Assembly: GCA_040255215.1 (NCBI GenBank)
Contig: JBDZUM010000069.1
Coordinates: 1 to 21,361 of the forward strand
Length of the DNA stretch: 21,361 nucleotides
DNA from: JAQSWP01 sp040255215
Lineage (GTDB): Bacteria > Pseudomonadota > Alphaproteobacteria > Reyranellales > JAQSWP01
Direction: 5' to 3'
The position numbers and the translations under genes are program-made. This document shows, one piece after another, positions 1 to 8,805 of this stretch (positions are counted from its first letter, which is position 1; every line of letters begins with the position of its first letter). The notes beneath the pieces are model-generated. The model was given only the letters and a program-made list of their open reading frames with translations, was not told the DNA's origin and ran no database searches.

Positions 1-2
1 GG

Positions 3-1400
3 CCGGGGACGGATGCGGCGCTGGCCTGCGGCGTCATGCACGTGCTGTTCGAGGAGGGCTTCGCCGACTGGGACTATATGCGCCGCTACACCGATGCGCC
101 CGAGGAGCTCGCCGCGCACGTCGCCAGTCGCGATCCCGCCTGGGCGGCGGCGATCACCGGCTTGAGCGTCGAACAGATCGTCGCCTTCGCGCGGCTTTAT
201 GGCGGCACGAAGAAGAGCTTCATCCGCTGCCACCACGGCTTCTCGCGCTCGCGCAACGGCGCGGTCAACATGCATGCCGTGACCTGCCTGCCGTCGGTCA
301 CCGGCGCCTGGCAGCATAAGGGCGGCGGCGCGCTCTACGGGCATACCGGCATCTATCCGCTCGACCGAACCTTGATCGAGGGATCGGATGTCGAGGACAA
401 GTCGCTGCGCCAGCTCGACCAGTCGCGGCTGGGCCCCATCCTGACCGGCGATGCCGAAGCGCTGAAGGGCGGCGGGCCGGTGACGGCGCTGCTGATCCAG
501 AACACCAACCCGGCCATGGTCTGCCCCGAGCTCGATCTCGTGCATCGCGGTTTGGCGCGCGAGGATCTGTTCACCTGCGTGCACGAGCAGTTCATGACCG
601 AGACGGCGGCGTTCGCCGACATCGTGCTGCCGGCGACCATGTTCCTCGAGCACGACGATTTCTACACCGCTTCCGGCCATACGTATTTCCAGGTGACGCG
701 CAAGGTGGTCGACGCGCCCGGCGAATGCCGCGAGAACCATTTCGTGATCTGCGAACTGGCGAAGCGGCTGGGCGCCAGGCATCGCGGCTTCGAGATGACG
801 GCGTGGGAGATCATGGACGAGACGCTGCGCAAGTCGGGCATGTGGGATGCGCAGACGAATTTCGATCGCGGCGGGCAGGATTTCGTCGCTGATTTCGACA
901 CGCTGCACTTCCGCAACGGCTTCCCCAATTCGCAGGGCCGTTTCCGCTTCAAGCCCGACTGGAAGCGTTATGGCGGTCGCGGCGCGGAAATGCCGGAGCT
1001 GCCCGACCATTTCGACGTCATCGACCGGGCGACCGCCGACAAGCCGTTCCGCCTGGTCGCAGCACCGGCCCGCACCTTCCTCAACTCGACCTTCACCGAG
1101 ACCCCCGGGTCACAGCAGCGCGAGAAGCGGCCGACGGCATTGATCAATCCGGAGGACTGCAGCCGTCTCGGCATCGTCGCGGGCGATCGCGTCCGGCTGG
1201 GCAACGAGAGGGGCTCGGTCATCGTCCATGCCCAGCCCAAAGACGGCCAGCAGCCGGGCGTGGTGGTCGTCGAGGGCATCTGGCCCAACCGCAATTTCGA
1301 GAACGGCGTCGGCATCAACCTGCTGACCAGTTCGGAGCCCGGCTATCCCAATGGCGGCGCGGTGTTCCACGACACCGCGGTCTGGCTGCGCCCGGCATGA
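3..1400 (+). CDS. Molybdopterin-dependent oxidoreductase, C-terminal part (5' end cut by window)
   Basis: Partial gene. The frame is open from base 3, and the first in-frame ATG at 36 is internal, because the preceding residues (PGTDAALACGV) are the family's typical PGTDAAL segment. About 465 residues of a protein of roughly 700 are present. The visible part covers the end of the large molybdopterin-binding domain (e.g. IQNTNPAMVCPE and the DIVLPATMFLEHDD stretch, typical of the formate dehydrogenase/BisC superfamily) and the C-terminal dinucleotide-binding barrel (INPEDCSRLGIVAGDRVRLGNERGSV). The N-terminal Fe-S binding motif and the Mo ligand would lie off the left edge, so the substrate cannot be told. 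A cytoplasmic redox enzyme with bis-MGD cofactor is expected from the family. The stop codon lies 10 bp before the mipZ start on the same strand. Confidence 0.9.
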   Translation, partial: PGTDAALACGVMHVLFEEGFADWDYMRRYTDAPEELAAHVASRDPAWAAAITGLSVEQIVAFARLYGGTKKSFIRCHHGFSRSRNGAVNMHAVTCLPSVTGAWQHKGGGALYGHTGIYPLDRTLIEGSDVEDKSLRQLDQSRLGPILTGDAEALKGGGPVTALLIQNTNPAMVCPELDLVHRGLAREDLFTCVHEQFMTETAAFADIVLPATMFLEHDDFYTASGHTYFQVTRKVVDAPGECRENHFVICELAKRLGARHRGFEMTAWEIMDETLRKSGMWDAQTNFDRGGQDFVADFDTLHFRNGFPNSQGRFRFKPDWKRYGGRGAEMPELPDHFDVIDRATADKPFRLVAAPARTFLNSTFTETPGSQQREKRPTALINPEDCSRLGIVAGDRVRLGNERGSVIVHAQPKDGQQPGVVVVEGIWPNRNFENGVGINLLTSSEPGYPNGGAVFHDTAVWLRPA

Positions 1401-1410
1401 GGCGCGGGCA

Positions 1411-2274
1411 ATGAGGCTGGGCAACACGCTGCGGCGCGAGGCGATCAGGACGCCAGGCCGCGCCCACGTCGTGGTGCTGGGCAACGAGAAGGGCGGCTCC
1501 GGCAAGTCGACCACGGCGATGCATCTGGCCGTCGCCCTGTTGCATGACGGGGCCAAGGTCGGGACGATCGATGTCGACGGCCGGCAGGGAACGTTCACGC
1601 GCTACGTCGAGAATCGACACACCTACGCCAAGGCCAACGGCATCGCCTTGCCGACACCCGAACATCGCGTCGTGATGCCGAGCGAACTGGCGACGCGGAC
1701 CGATTCCGAGGCGGCCGAGCGCGAACGCTTCGGCAACGCCTTCGCCGAACTCGGCGCGGCCTGCGATTTCCTGATCATCGATACGCCGGGCTCGCACACG
1801 CATCTGTCCCGGCTGGCGCATATCGAGGCCGATACGCTGCTGACGCCGCTCAACGACAGCTTCATCGATCTCGATCTTCTGGCGCGGGTGGAGCCCGACA
1901 CGCTGCGAATTCTGCGCCCCAGCGTCTACAGCGAGGCCGTGTGGCAGCAGCGCCAGATGCGGGCGGCGGCGGGCCATCGCCCTGTCGACTGGATCGTCAT
2001 GCGCAACAGGCTCGCCTCGCTTGATGCGCGCAACAAGCGCGACATGGAAAAGGCGATCGCCGCACTGGCGCAGCGGCTGGGTTTTCGCGTCGCGCCGGGG
2101 CTGAGCGAGCGGGTGATCTACCGCGAGCTGTTCCTCAAGGGCCTGACCCTGCTCGATTTGCGCAAGGGCGGTGGCGTTTCGATGACGCTGTCGCACGTTG
2201 CCGCGCGACAGGAAGTGCGCACCTTGCTGGCCGAGCTCAACCTGCCGCCGCCGGTTGCCGCCGCGGCAGGATAA
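1411..2274 (+). CDS. mipZ: MipZ-type ParA/MinD family ATPase (cell-division site placement)
   Basis: A 287-residue P-loop ATPase of the ParA/MinD superfamily. The deviant Walker A motif KGGSGKST is at residues 27-34, the DVDGRQGT switch region at 54-61 and a Walker B-like FLIIDTPGS at 120-128. The NEKGGSGKST opening followed by RYVENR matches MipZ rather than Soj/ParA. In alphaproteobacteria MipZ binds ParB at the origin and, by forming a bipolar gradient, inhibits FtsZ polymerisation away from midcell. The frame stays open upstream to an ATG at 1351, but that extension overlaps the preceding gene. The ATG at 1411 has a GAGG-type ribosome site about 8 bp upstream and gives the normal length. 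The 3' end overlaps the convergent MFS gene by 38 bp. Identification rests on motifs; another ParA-like ATPase is a less likely alternative. Confidence 0.88.
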   Translation: MRLGNTLRREAIRTPGRAHVVVLGNEKGGSGKSTTAMHLAVALLHDGAKVGTIDVDGRQGTFTRYVENRHTYAKANGIALPTPEHRVVMPSELATRTDSEAAERERFGNAFAELGAACDFLIIDTPGSHTHLSRLAHIEADTLLTPLNDSFIDLDLLARVEPDTLRILRPSVYSEAVWQQRQMRAAAGHRPVDWIVMRNRLASLDARNKRDMEKAIAALAQRLGFRVAPGLSERVIYRELFLKGLTLLDLRKGGGVSMTLSHVAARQEVRTLLAELNLPPPVAAAAG

Positions 2275-3496
2275 GCCAGACATACGTCACGACCTGCAGG
2301 GCGAGAGCGACGCCGAAGGCGGTCGAATAGGCCTGCACCGGATAGGCGCCGGAAGCATCGCGGGTCCATTGCGCGATGATTTCGCCCATGCCGTACTGCA
2401 GCAGGAACGCCATGCTGAACATCAGCATGTTCATGCCTGTCGTCACGCGACCGCTGAGATGCAGCGGGAACATGTGGCTGAGGATGGGAAAGCACAGCAC
2501 GCCGGTAACGCCGAAGAACCCGTACAGCATCCAGGCCGCAAGAACGTTCGGCATGTAATTGGCGACCAGCGGGACCTGCAGCACCATGAGGATCAGGTAG
2601 CCGAAGCACAGCGTGGTGAACGGCTTGACGCCGATCCTGCTCAGCGCGCCGGAAATCACGCCTGACAGCAGGAAGCCGCAGGTCATCGCGGCGGCGATCG
2701 CCAGCAGATATTGCGAGGCCACCGCGCTGTCCAGGCCGGCGACGTGGCGCAACCACGGTCCGGTCCACAGCGTCTGGATCGACATGAACGAGGCCTGCGA
2801 CATGACGGCGGCCGGCGCCAGGCGCCAGAACAGCTTGCTGCGGAATACGGAGGCGACGCCAGCCAGTGCTTCCTGCAGGCTCGAGCGGGCATGCGTCTCG
2901 GGTTTCTCCGGCACGGCGGTGAGAAGGAACATGGCCACGCACACCGTCACGACGGCCAGGACGACGAAGACGCCGCGCCAATCGGTGTAGTGCAGGGCGA
3001 GCTCGACCGGTGCGGTGGCGGACATGGCGCCAAGGCCGCCGAACGCCAGATGGAAGCCGTTGATCAGCGCCCAGCGCTCCGGTGGAAACCAGATCGAGAT
3101 CGCCTTGAAGGCGGCCATGAGACCGCCGGCGACGCCCATGCCGATCATGGCGCGCGCCAGGAACAGCAGCGAGAGCGAGTCGGCGATCGAAAACAGGAAG
3201 GCGCCGGAGGCCGCGACCAGGAGGAGGATCGAATGGACCCGGCGCGGTCCGAAGCGATCGAGCAGCAGGCCGAGCGGCAACTGGAAGGCGGCGAAGCTGA
3301 CGAAATAGGCGCTGGTCAGCAGGCCGAGATCGGCGGCGTCGAGCGACAGATCGCGCGTGACGTCTTCCGAAATGACGGCGTTTACCGTCCGGTAGAGGTA
3401 AGACAGGAAGTAGCCGAAGGCGAAAGGCAGATATACTCGGAAGAACAGCACGGACAGGCCGGTGCGGGCGCCGTTCGCCAGCGTCTGATTGGACAT
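2237..3496 (-). CDS. MFS transporter
   Basis: A 419-residue inner-membrane protein with about twelve hydrophobic segments, the usual length of the major facilitator superfamily. The signature loop between helices 2 and 3 is visible as GLLLDRFGPRR near residues 76-86. A second-half pseudo-repeat begins near residue 215, after a charged central loop (PEKPETHARSS). The start at 3496 is supported by a strong Shine-Dalgarno run (GGGGAAGGAA) directly upstream on the minus strand. The substrate cannot be read from the sequence; the general look (DVTRDLSLDAADLGLLTSAYF) resembles anion/organic-acid type MFS carriers, which is inference. It is transcribed alone, divergent from the VWA gene and convergent on mipZ, whose last 38 bp it overlaps. 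Confidence 0.9.
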   Translation of the reverse strand: MSNQTLANGARTGLSVLFFRVYLPFAFGYFLSYLYRTVNAVISEDVTRDLSLDAADLGLLTSAYFVSFAAFQLPLGLLLDRFGPRRVHSILLLVAASGAFLFSIADSLSLLFLARAMIGMGVAGGLMAAFKAISIWFPPERWALINGFHLAFGGLGAMSATAPVELALHYTDWRGVFVVLAVVTVCVAMFLLTAVPEKPETHARSSLQEALAGVASVFRSKLFWRLAPAAVMSQASFMSIQTLWTGPWLRHVAGLDSAVASQYLLAIAAAMTCGFLLSGVISGALSRIGVKPFTTLCFGYLILMVLQVPLVANYMPNVLAAWMLYGFFGVTGVLCFPILSHMFPLHLSGRVTTGMNMLMFSMAFLLQYGMGEIIAQWTRDASGAYPVQAYSTAFGVALALQVVTYVWLILPRRQPAAAG

Positions 3497-3612
3497 TTCC
3501 TTCCCCTGCGCGGGTCTTGCCCGCGGCCTCGTTATTGCACCGGAAAGCCTTTATCTTTGGGCCGGCGATACAACATATGGGATTAAGTGCCAGCAAACCG
3601 GGCGGCAAGGCA

Positions 3613-4320
3613 ATGAGCGAAAAGAAGACACCATCCTTGCAGAAAACGGGTACCGACGCGGTCGAGGCGTTTCTCGGCAAGGTCGGCAGTCTGTCGCGCG
3701 TCGACGCGGCCGGTGGCCGAGGCAGGCTGCTCTTCGCGATGGACGCTACGGCGAGCCGCCAGCCGACCTGGCAGCAGGCGCGCGAGACGCAATCGGAGAT
3801 GTTCGCAGCGGCGCCGAGCGGTCTGGAAGTCCAGCTCGGCTTCTATCGCGGTACCGGCGAATTCAAGGTCAGCAAGTGGCTGGACGAGGCCGAGAAGCTG
3901 CAGCGGGCGATGATGGCCGTCGACTGCCTGGGCGGGTTCACGCAGATCGGCCGCGTGCTGCGCTACGCCGCCGAGCAGCATCGCCAGGACCGTATCCATG
4001 CGCTGGTGTTCGTTGGCGATGCATTGGAAGAGCCGGTGGACGAGGTCTGCCACCTGGCGGGACAGCTCGGACTGGCGGGTCTGCCGATGTTCATTTTCCA
4101 CGAGGGCGGCGATGCACGGGCAGCCTCGGCGTTTCGCCAGATGGCGCAACTCAGCGGCGGCGCCTGCTGTCCGTTCGATCTATCGAGCCCCGACCAACTG
4201 CGCCGGCTGCTGGGGGCGGTCGCGGCCTTTGCCAGCGGCGGCCGCAAGGCATTGTCGAACTACGCCGACAGAAGCGGCGGCAGCGCGCGCCTGCTGCTGG
4301 CCGGGATGAAGCCGAAATGA
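3613..4320 (+). CDS. VWA (von Willebrand A-like) domain protein, partner of J protein
   Basis: A 235-residue cytosolic protein with a single VWA fold. The metal-ion-dependent adhesion site reads DATAS (D44, T46, S48), a DxTxS variant of the usual DxSxS. Likely companion ligands are T110 in GGFTQIG and D136 in LVFVGDALEEP, so the metal site looks intact. No signal peptide or membrane segment is visible. The frame is open further up to ATGs at 3517 and 3577. I prefer 3613 because of the GGCAAGG just upstream and the family-like start MSEKKTPSLQ; 3577 remains possible. The last codons overlap the J-protein start in an ATGA (4317-4320), so the two are translationally coupled. The function is unknown; VWA domains usually mediate protein-protein contact. 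Confidence 0.85.
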   Translation: MSEKKTPSLQKTGTDAVEAFLGKVGSLSRVDAAGGRGRLLFAMDATASRQPTWQQARETQSEMFAAAPSGLEVQLGFYRGTGEFKVSKWLDEAEKLQRAMMAVDCLGGFTQIGRVLRYAAEQHRQDRIHALVFVGDALEEPVDEVCHLAGQLGLAGLPMFIFHEGGDARAASAFRQMAQLSGGACCPFDLSSPDQLRRLLGAVAAFASGGRKALSNYADRSGGSARLLLAGMKPK

Positions 4321-5024
4321 GCTATCTGCTGCTGGCTGCGATCGCGGCGGCACTGGTCTATCTCGGCATGCGCTGGTTCGTCACCGCCGATCCGGCCCGC
4401 ATCGCCTTCGTCGCCTCGACCGCAGCCATCACCATCGTCGCGGTGGTGGCGCTGCTGCTGATCTTCACCGGCAGGATCGGCTCGCTCTACATGCTGGGCA
4501 TGCTGGCGGCGCCGGCGGCGATGGCGTGGTTCAGGCGGCGCAAGGCGGCGGCGGGCGGCTTCGGCGATCCCGGCGCGGCGCGCCCCGGCCGCAAGTCGGA
4601 GGCGATCAGCGCCTGGCTGCACATGGAGCTGGACATGGACAGCCAGCGCATCGACGGCAGGGTCATGATGGGGCGTTTCGCCGGCCGGCGGCTGGGCGAC
4701 CTCGATCCACCATCGCTGTTGGTTCTGTATGGCGAGTGCCGCGACGATGCCGATTCGGCGCGACTGCTGGAGGCCTATCTCGATCGTCGCCTGGGACCGG
4801 ACTGGCGATCGACTAGCGATGGCGGTGGTCGCGCCCCGACGGGCAGCGGATCGATGAGCCGGGACGAGGCGCTGGAGATTCTCGGGCTCGAATCCGGAGC
4901 CTCCGCGGAGGCGATCAAGGCGGCGCATCGGCGGTTGATGGCGCAGGTGCATCCCGACAAGGGCGGCTCGACCTATCTGGCGGCGAAGATCAACGAGGCC
5001 CGCGACCTGCTGCTTGGCGACTAA
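4317..5024 (+). CDS. Membrane-anchored J-domain protein, Pam18/Tim14-like
   Basis: A 235-residue protein. Three hydrophobic segments lie at about residues 2-21, 28-50 and 54-70. A soluble linker with a conserved-looking ISAWLHMELDMD...GRRLGDLDP stretch follows, then a C-terminal J domain from about 178 to 235 with the essential HPD at 212-214. The J domain has the short form with HPDKGGS followed by AAKINEARDLL, which closely resembles mitochondrial Pam18/Tim14 rather than DnaJ. There is no G/F or zinc-finger region. Its role should be to recruit and stimulate a DnaK-type Hsp70 at the inner membrane; the client is unknown. Its ATG overlaps the stop of the VWA gene by 4 bp, and this junction fixes the start although the frame is open much further upstream. 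Confidence 0.88.
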   Translation: MSYLLLAAIAAALVYLGMRWFVTADPARIAFVASTAAITIVAVVALLLIFTGRIGSLYMLGMLAAPAAMAWFRRRKAAAGGFGDPGAARPGRKSEAISAWLHMELDMDSQRIDGRVMMGRFAGRRLGDLDPPSLLVLYGECRDDADSARLLEAYLDRRLGPDWRSTSDGGGRAPTGSGSMSRDEALEILGLESGASAEAIKAAHRRLMAQVHPDKGGSTYLAAKINEARDLLLGD

Positions 5025-5156
5025 AGTGTGGCCGGCCGACTCTGCCTTGTTCGCCAGCGACTTATGTGGCATTTACAGCCCGACATCGCCTCCGGCCGGG
5101 TGGCCTGCGCCGTCCGCCGCAGAACCTCGAAAATCCGCGTTTCCGCAGGAATTTGA

Positions 5157-6032
5157 ATGAACAGAGCCGTCCGAAAGGCCGTATTTCCCGTCGCGGGTCT
5201 AGGCACCCGCACCTTGCCCGCCACCAAGGCGGTACCCAAGGAAATGCTCACCATCGTCGACAAGCCCCTGATCCAGTATGCCGTCGAGGAATGTCTGGCG
5301 GCCGGCATCGAGCAGTTCGTCTTCGTCACCGGACGCAACAAGGGCGCCATCGAGGACCATTTCGATCACGCCTACGAGCTTGAGGCGACGCTGGTCGAGC
5401 GCAAGAAGACCGCCGAGCTGAAGCAGACCATGGAAAGCCTGATTCCGGCGGGCAATGCCATCTTCACGCGCCAGCAGCAGCCGCTGGGTCTCGGCCATGC
5501 GGTGTGGTGCGCGCGGCACTGGATCGGCGACGAGCCTTTCGCCGTGCTGCTGCCGGACGAGCTGACCTTGTCCTCGCCGAGCTGCACGGCCGAACTGGTC
5601 GAAGAGCATGCCAGGACCAAGGGCAGCGTCATCTCCGTGCTGGATGTACCGAAGGACCAGACGGGCCGCTACGGCATCGTCGTGACCGGAAAAGACGACG
5701 GCCGTCTGGCCGAAGTCGCGGGCATGGTGGAGAAGCCGAAGCCGGAGGCCGCGCCGTCGACCCTGGCGATCATCGGCCGCTACGTGCTGCTGCCGGAGGT
5801 TTTTCGCCATCTCGACCTGCAGGAGCGCGGAGCGGGCAACGAAATCCAGCTCACCGACGCCATGGCCAAGATGGTCGGCAACGCGCCGTTCCACGCCTTG
5901 CGCTATACCGGCCGCCGCTACGATTGCGGCAACCGGCTGGGATTCCTCGAGGCCAATCTGGCGCTCGGCCTGACGCATCCGGAGATCGGATCGGACGTGC
6001 GCCGGATGGCTCGCACCCTGCTCGAGAAATAG
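5157..6032 (+). CDS. galU: UTP-glucose-1-phosphate uridylyltransferase
   Basis: A 291-residue enzyme of the usual bacterial GalU length, making UDP-glucose from UTP and glucose 1-phosphate in the cytoplasm. The nucleotidyltransferase signature is intact: AGLGTR at 13-18, then LPATKAVPKEML with K24, and the sugar-phosphate-binding VEKPKPE with K193. The start has CAGGA about 6 bp upstream. It is the first gene of a tight same-strand cluster with ugd (31 bp gap) and phosphomannomutase/phosphoglucomutase. The product is the direct substrate of the next gene's enzyme, consistent with an operon feeding exopolysaccharide, LPS or glycolipid synthesis. Confidence 0.96.
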   Translation: MNRAVRKAVFPVAGLGTRTLPATKAVPKEMLTIVDKPLIQYAVEECLAAGIEQFVFVTGRNKGAIEDHFDHAYELEATLVERKKTAELKQTMESLIPAGNAIFTRQQQPLGLGHAVWCARHWIGDEPFAVLLPDELTLSSPSCTAELVEEHARTKGSVISVLDVPKDQTGRYGIVVTGKDDGRLAEVAGMVEKPKPEAAPSTLAIIGRYVLLPEVFRHLDLQERGAGNEIQLTDAMAKMVGNAPFHALRYTGRRYDCGNRLGFLEANLALGLTHPEIGSDVRRMARTLLEK

Positions 6033-6063
6033 AACCAGTCGGCATCCAGCCCGGAGTCAGTCG

Positions 6064-7374
6064 ATGCGCATCGCCATGATCGGTACCGGCTATGTCGGCC
6101 TCGTGTCGGGAGCGTGCTTCTCGCAGTTCGGCTTCGACGTCGTTTGCGTCGACAAGGATGCGCGCAAGATCGAGGCCCTCGAGCGTGGCGAGATTCCCAT
6201 CTTCGAACCCGGCCTCGACCGGCTGGTCGCCGACAACGTCGAAAAGGGGCGGCTGCATTTTTCGACCGATCTGCCCGGCGCGGTAAAAGCCGCCGATGCC
6301 GTCTTCATCGCCGTGGGTACGCCCACCCGCCGCGGCGACGGCCATGCCGACCTGTCCTACGTGTTCGCGGCCGCCGAAGAGATCGCCGATGCGTTGACCG
6401 GCGACGCCGTGATCGTGACGAAATCGACCGTGCCGGTCGGCACCGGCCGCAAGGTCGCCGAGATCGTCCGCGGTCGACGGCCCGACCTGACTTTCGACGT
6501 CGTTTCCAATCCGGAATTCCTGCGCGAAGGCTCGGCGATCGAGGATTTCATGCGTCCGGACCGTGTCGTCATCGGCGTCGAGTCCGAACGCGCCCGGGCC
6601 GTGATGCAGCAGATCTACCGGCCGTTGTTCCTGATCGAGACGCCGATCGTTTTCACCGGGCTCGAGACCGCCGAACTGATCAAGTACGCCGGCAACACGT
6701 TTCTGGCGACCAAGATCACTTTCATCAACGAAATCGCCAATCTCTGCGAGAAGGTCGGCGCCGACGTGCACGACGTTGCCCGTGGTATCGGCCTCGACGG
6801 GCGCATCGGCCGCAAGTTCCTGCATGCCGGTCCCGGCTTCGGCGGCTCCTGCTTTCCCAAGGACTGCCTGGCCCTGGTGCACACCGCGCGCGAATACGAG
6901 GCGCCGCAGACCATCGTCGAGACCGTGCTGGCGGTCAACGCCTCGCGTAAGAAGGAGATGGCCAATCGGATCATCGAGGCCTGCGACGGATCGGTGACCG
7001 GCAAGACGATCGCCGTGCTGGGCCTGACTTTCAAGCCCAATACCGACGATATGCGCGATTCGCCGGCGCTGGAAATCCTGCCGGCTCTCGTCGCGTCCGG
7101 CGCGCGCATCCGCGCCTACGATCCCGAAGGCATGGACGAAGCCCGCAAGCTGCTGCCGGAGATCGAGTATTGCAACGGCTCGTACGAGGCCATGGAAGGC
7201 GCCGACGCCCTGGCGGTGATCACCGAATGGACCGAGTTCCGGGCGCTGTCGCCGCAACGCATCAAATCGCTGCTGCGGGCGCCCGTCATCGTCGACCTGC
7301 GCAACGTCTACAACCCGGCGGACATGAAGGCGGCGGGCTTCGTCTATCGCAGCATCGGCCGCCCGAGCATCTGA
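6064..7374 (+). CDS. ugd: UDP-glucose 6-dehydrogenase
   Basis: A 436-residue UDP-glucose/GDP-mannose dehydrogenase family enzyme that oxidises UDP-glucose to UDP-glucuronate with two NAD+. The N-terminal Rossmann motif is MIGTGYVGLVSGA (about 5-17). The catalytic cysteine is C263 in GPGFGGSCFPKDC, and the central dimerisation helix and C-terminal UDP-binding domain (LGLTFKPNTDDMRDSPA) are complete. GGAG lies about 8 bp before the start codon. It sits between galU and the hexose-phosphate mutase. The substrate could in principle be GDP-mannose, but the galU neighbour and sequence type favour UDP-glucose. Confidence 0.96.
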   Translation: MRIAMIGTGYVGLVSGACFSQFGFDVVCVDKDARKIEALERGEIPIFEPGLDRLVADNVEKGRLHFSTDLPGAVKAADAVFIAVGTPTRRGDGHADLSYVFAAAEEIADALTGDAVIVTKSTVPVGTGRKVAEIVRGRRPDLTFDVVSNPEFLREGSAIEDFMRPDRVVIGVESERARAVMQQIYRPLFLIETPIVFTGLETAELIKYAGNTFLATKITFINEIANLCEKVGADVHDVARGIGLDGRIGRKFLHAGPGFGGSCFPKDCLALVHTAREYEAPQTIVETVLAVNASRKKEMANRIIEACDGSVTGKTIAVLGLTFKPNTDDMRDSPALEILPALVASGARIRAYDPEGMDEARKLLPEIEYCNGSYEAMEGADALAVITEWTEFRALSPQRIKSLLRAPVIVDLRNVYNPADMKAAGFVYRSIGRPSI

Positions 7375-7393
7375 AGGAACGAGAGAACACGGC

Positions 7394-8797
7394 ATGCCGC
7401 AGAATTTCTCCCACAAGTTCGAGCCCACCATCCTGCGCGAATACGACATTCGCGGCATTTTCGAGAAGACCCTGCATGTCGCGGACGCGCGCGCGGTCGG
7501 CCGCGTCTTCGGGTCGCTGGTCAGACGCAACGGCGGCAAGACGGTCGCGGTCGGTCGCGACGGGCGGATGAGTTCGCCGATTTTGTGCCCGGCGCTGATC
7601 GAGGGGCTGACCGACGCGGGAATCGACGTCGTCGATATCGGCTTGTGCGCCACCCCGATGCTCTATTTCGCCGTCTATCACCTGAGCGCCGATGGCGGCG
7701 TGATGCTGACGGGTTCGCACAATCCGTCGGACTACAACGGCTTCAAGATGATGATGGGCAAGAAGTCGTTCTTCGGCGAGGACATCCAGAAGCTCGGGCG
7801 TCTGGCGGCGGCAGGCGACGTCGAAAGCGGCAAGGGCAGCGTGCGCCAGCAGTCGATTCTCGACGCTTATGTCGATCGGGTGCTGCAGGGCTATGACGGC
7901 GAGCGGGCGCCGAACGTCGTATGGGACATCGGCAACGGCGCGGTCGGCGTCAACATCGCCAAGGTGGTGGCGCGCCTGCCGGGCAAGCACATCGTGCTCA
8001 ACGAGAAGGTCGACGGCACTTTCCCCGCGCACCATCCCGATCCGACGGTGGCTCGCAATCTGGCCCAGTTGCAGAAGGCGGTGATCGACAACGGCTTCGA
8101 CATCGGCATCGCTTTCGACGGCGACGGCGACCGGATCGGCGTGGTCGACAGCCGCGGCCGGATCCTGTGGGGCGATCAGTTCCTGATCTTCATGGCGCGC
8201 GACGTCCTCAGGAAGCATCCCGGCGCGCCGATCATCGCCGACGTCAAGGCCAGCCAGGTGCTGTTCGACGAGGTGGCGAAGGCGGGCGGCAAGCCGGAGA
8301 TGTGGAAGACCGGCCACTCGCTGATCAAGAGCCGCATGGCCGAGACGGGCGCGCCGCTGGCCGGCGAGATGAGCGGCCATATCTTCTATGCCGACGGCTG
8401 GTACGGTTTCGACGACGCGCTTTATGCCGGCATCAGGCTGCTGGGCGTGCTGGGCCGCTCCGACAAGACGCTGGCCGAACTGCGCGACGGGCTGGAAGAC
8501 GTGGTCAATACGCCGGAGCTGCGCTTCGATTGCGAAGATACGCGCAAGTTCGCCATCGTCGACGAGGTCAAGGCGCGGCTCAAGCAGCAGGGCGCCGATG
8601 TCAGCACCGTCGACGGCGTGCGCGTCAAGACGGCGGATGGCTGGTGGCTGCTGCGCGCGTCGAACACGCAGGCGGTGCTGGTGGCCCGCTGCGAGGCGAA
8701 GGACGAGGCCGGGCTGGAGCGGCTGCGCGATCAGCTCAAGGCGGCGCTGGCGCCGAGCGGCATCGAACTGCCGGACGAGCCGACCGCCGGGCACTGA
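7394..8797 (+). CDS. algC: Phosphomannomutase/phosphoglucomutase
   Basis: A 467-residue alpha-D-phosphohexomutase that interconverts the 6- and 1-phosphates of glucose or mannose. The phosphoserine loop TGSHNPSDYNGFKM carries S108 and the metal loop DGDGDR spans 242-247, the same numbering I recall for Pseudomonas aeruginosa AlgC. The C-terminal phosphate-binding loop is RASNT. These identify the bifunctional PMM/PGM type rather than GlmM, whose serine motif differs. It would supply glucose 1-phosphate to GalU as well as mannose 1-phosphate for GDP-sugars. It lies 19 bp after ugd and 8 bp before the next gene. The symbol is by similarity; manB or pgm naming is equally defensible. Confidence 0.93.
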   Translation: MPQNFSHKFEPTILREYDIRGIFEKTLHVADARAVGRVFGSLVRRNGGKTVAVGRDGRMSSPILCPALIEGLTDAGIDVVDIGLCATPMLYFAVYHLSADGGVMLTGSHNPSDYNGFKMMMGKKSFFGEDIQKLGRLAAAGDVESGKGSVRQQSILDAYVDRVLQGYDGERAPNVVWDIGNGAVGVNIAKVVARLPGKHIVLNEKVDGTFPAHHPDPTVARNLAQLQKAVIDNGFDIGIAFDGDGDRIGVVDSRGRILWGDQFLIFMARDVLRKHPGAPIIADVKASQVLFDEVAKAGGKPEMWKTGHSLIKSRMAETGAPLAGEMSGHIFYADGWYGFDDALYAGIRLLGVLGRSDKTLAELRDGLEDVVNTPELRFDCEDTRKFAIVDEVKARLKQQGADVSTVDGVRVKTADGWWLLRASNTQAVLVARCEAKDEAGLERLRDQLKAALAPSGIELPDEPTAGH

Positions 8798-8805
8798 CCC
8801 GCGCC

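Noticed and set aside
3509..3525. CGCGGG-TCTTG-CCCGCG hairpin in the MFS/VWA divergent region
   Set aside because: A 6-bp GC stem is common by chance here and has no clear relation to either ribosome site.
2118..3680. Long 520-codon reading frame overlapping the MFS gene on the same strand
   Set aside because: Arg/Pro/Ala-rich translation with no family signature, in another frame of the clearly conserved MFS protein; a GC-skew shadow.
5025..5156. Promoter for the galU operon in the 132-bp gap after the J-protein gene
   Set aside because: The best TTGTTC-N17-CATTTA pair matches the -10 consensus poorly; I cannot support a position.
5851..7653. 600-codon open frame antisense to galU, ugd and the mutase gene
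   Set aside because: Covers three strongly conserved genes, and the translation is low in recognisable motifs; high-GC antisense shadow.
7286..8794. 502-codon frame antisense to the phosphomannomutase gene
   Set aside because: The plus-strand gene has all catalytic motifs; the antisense product has none.
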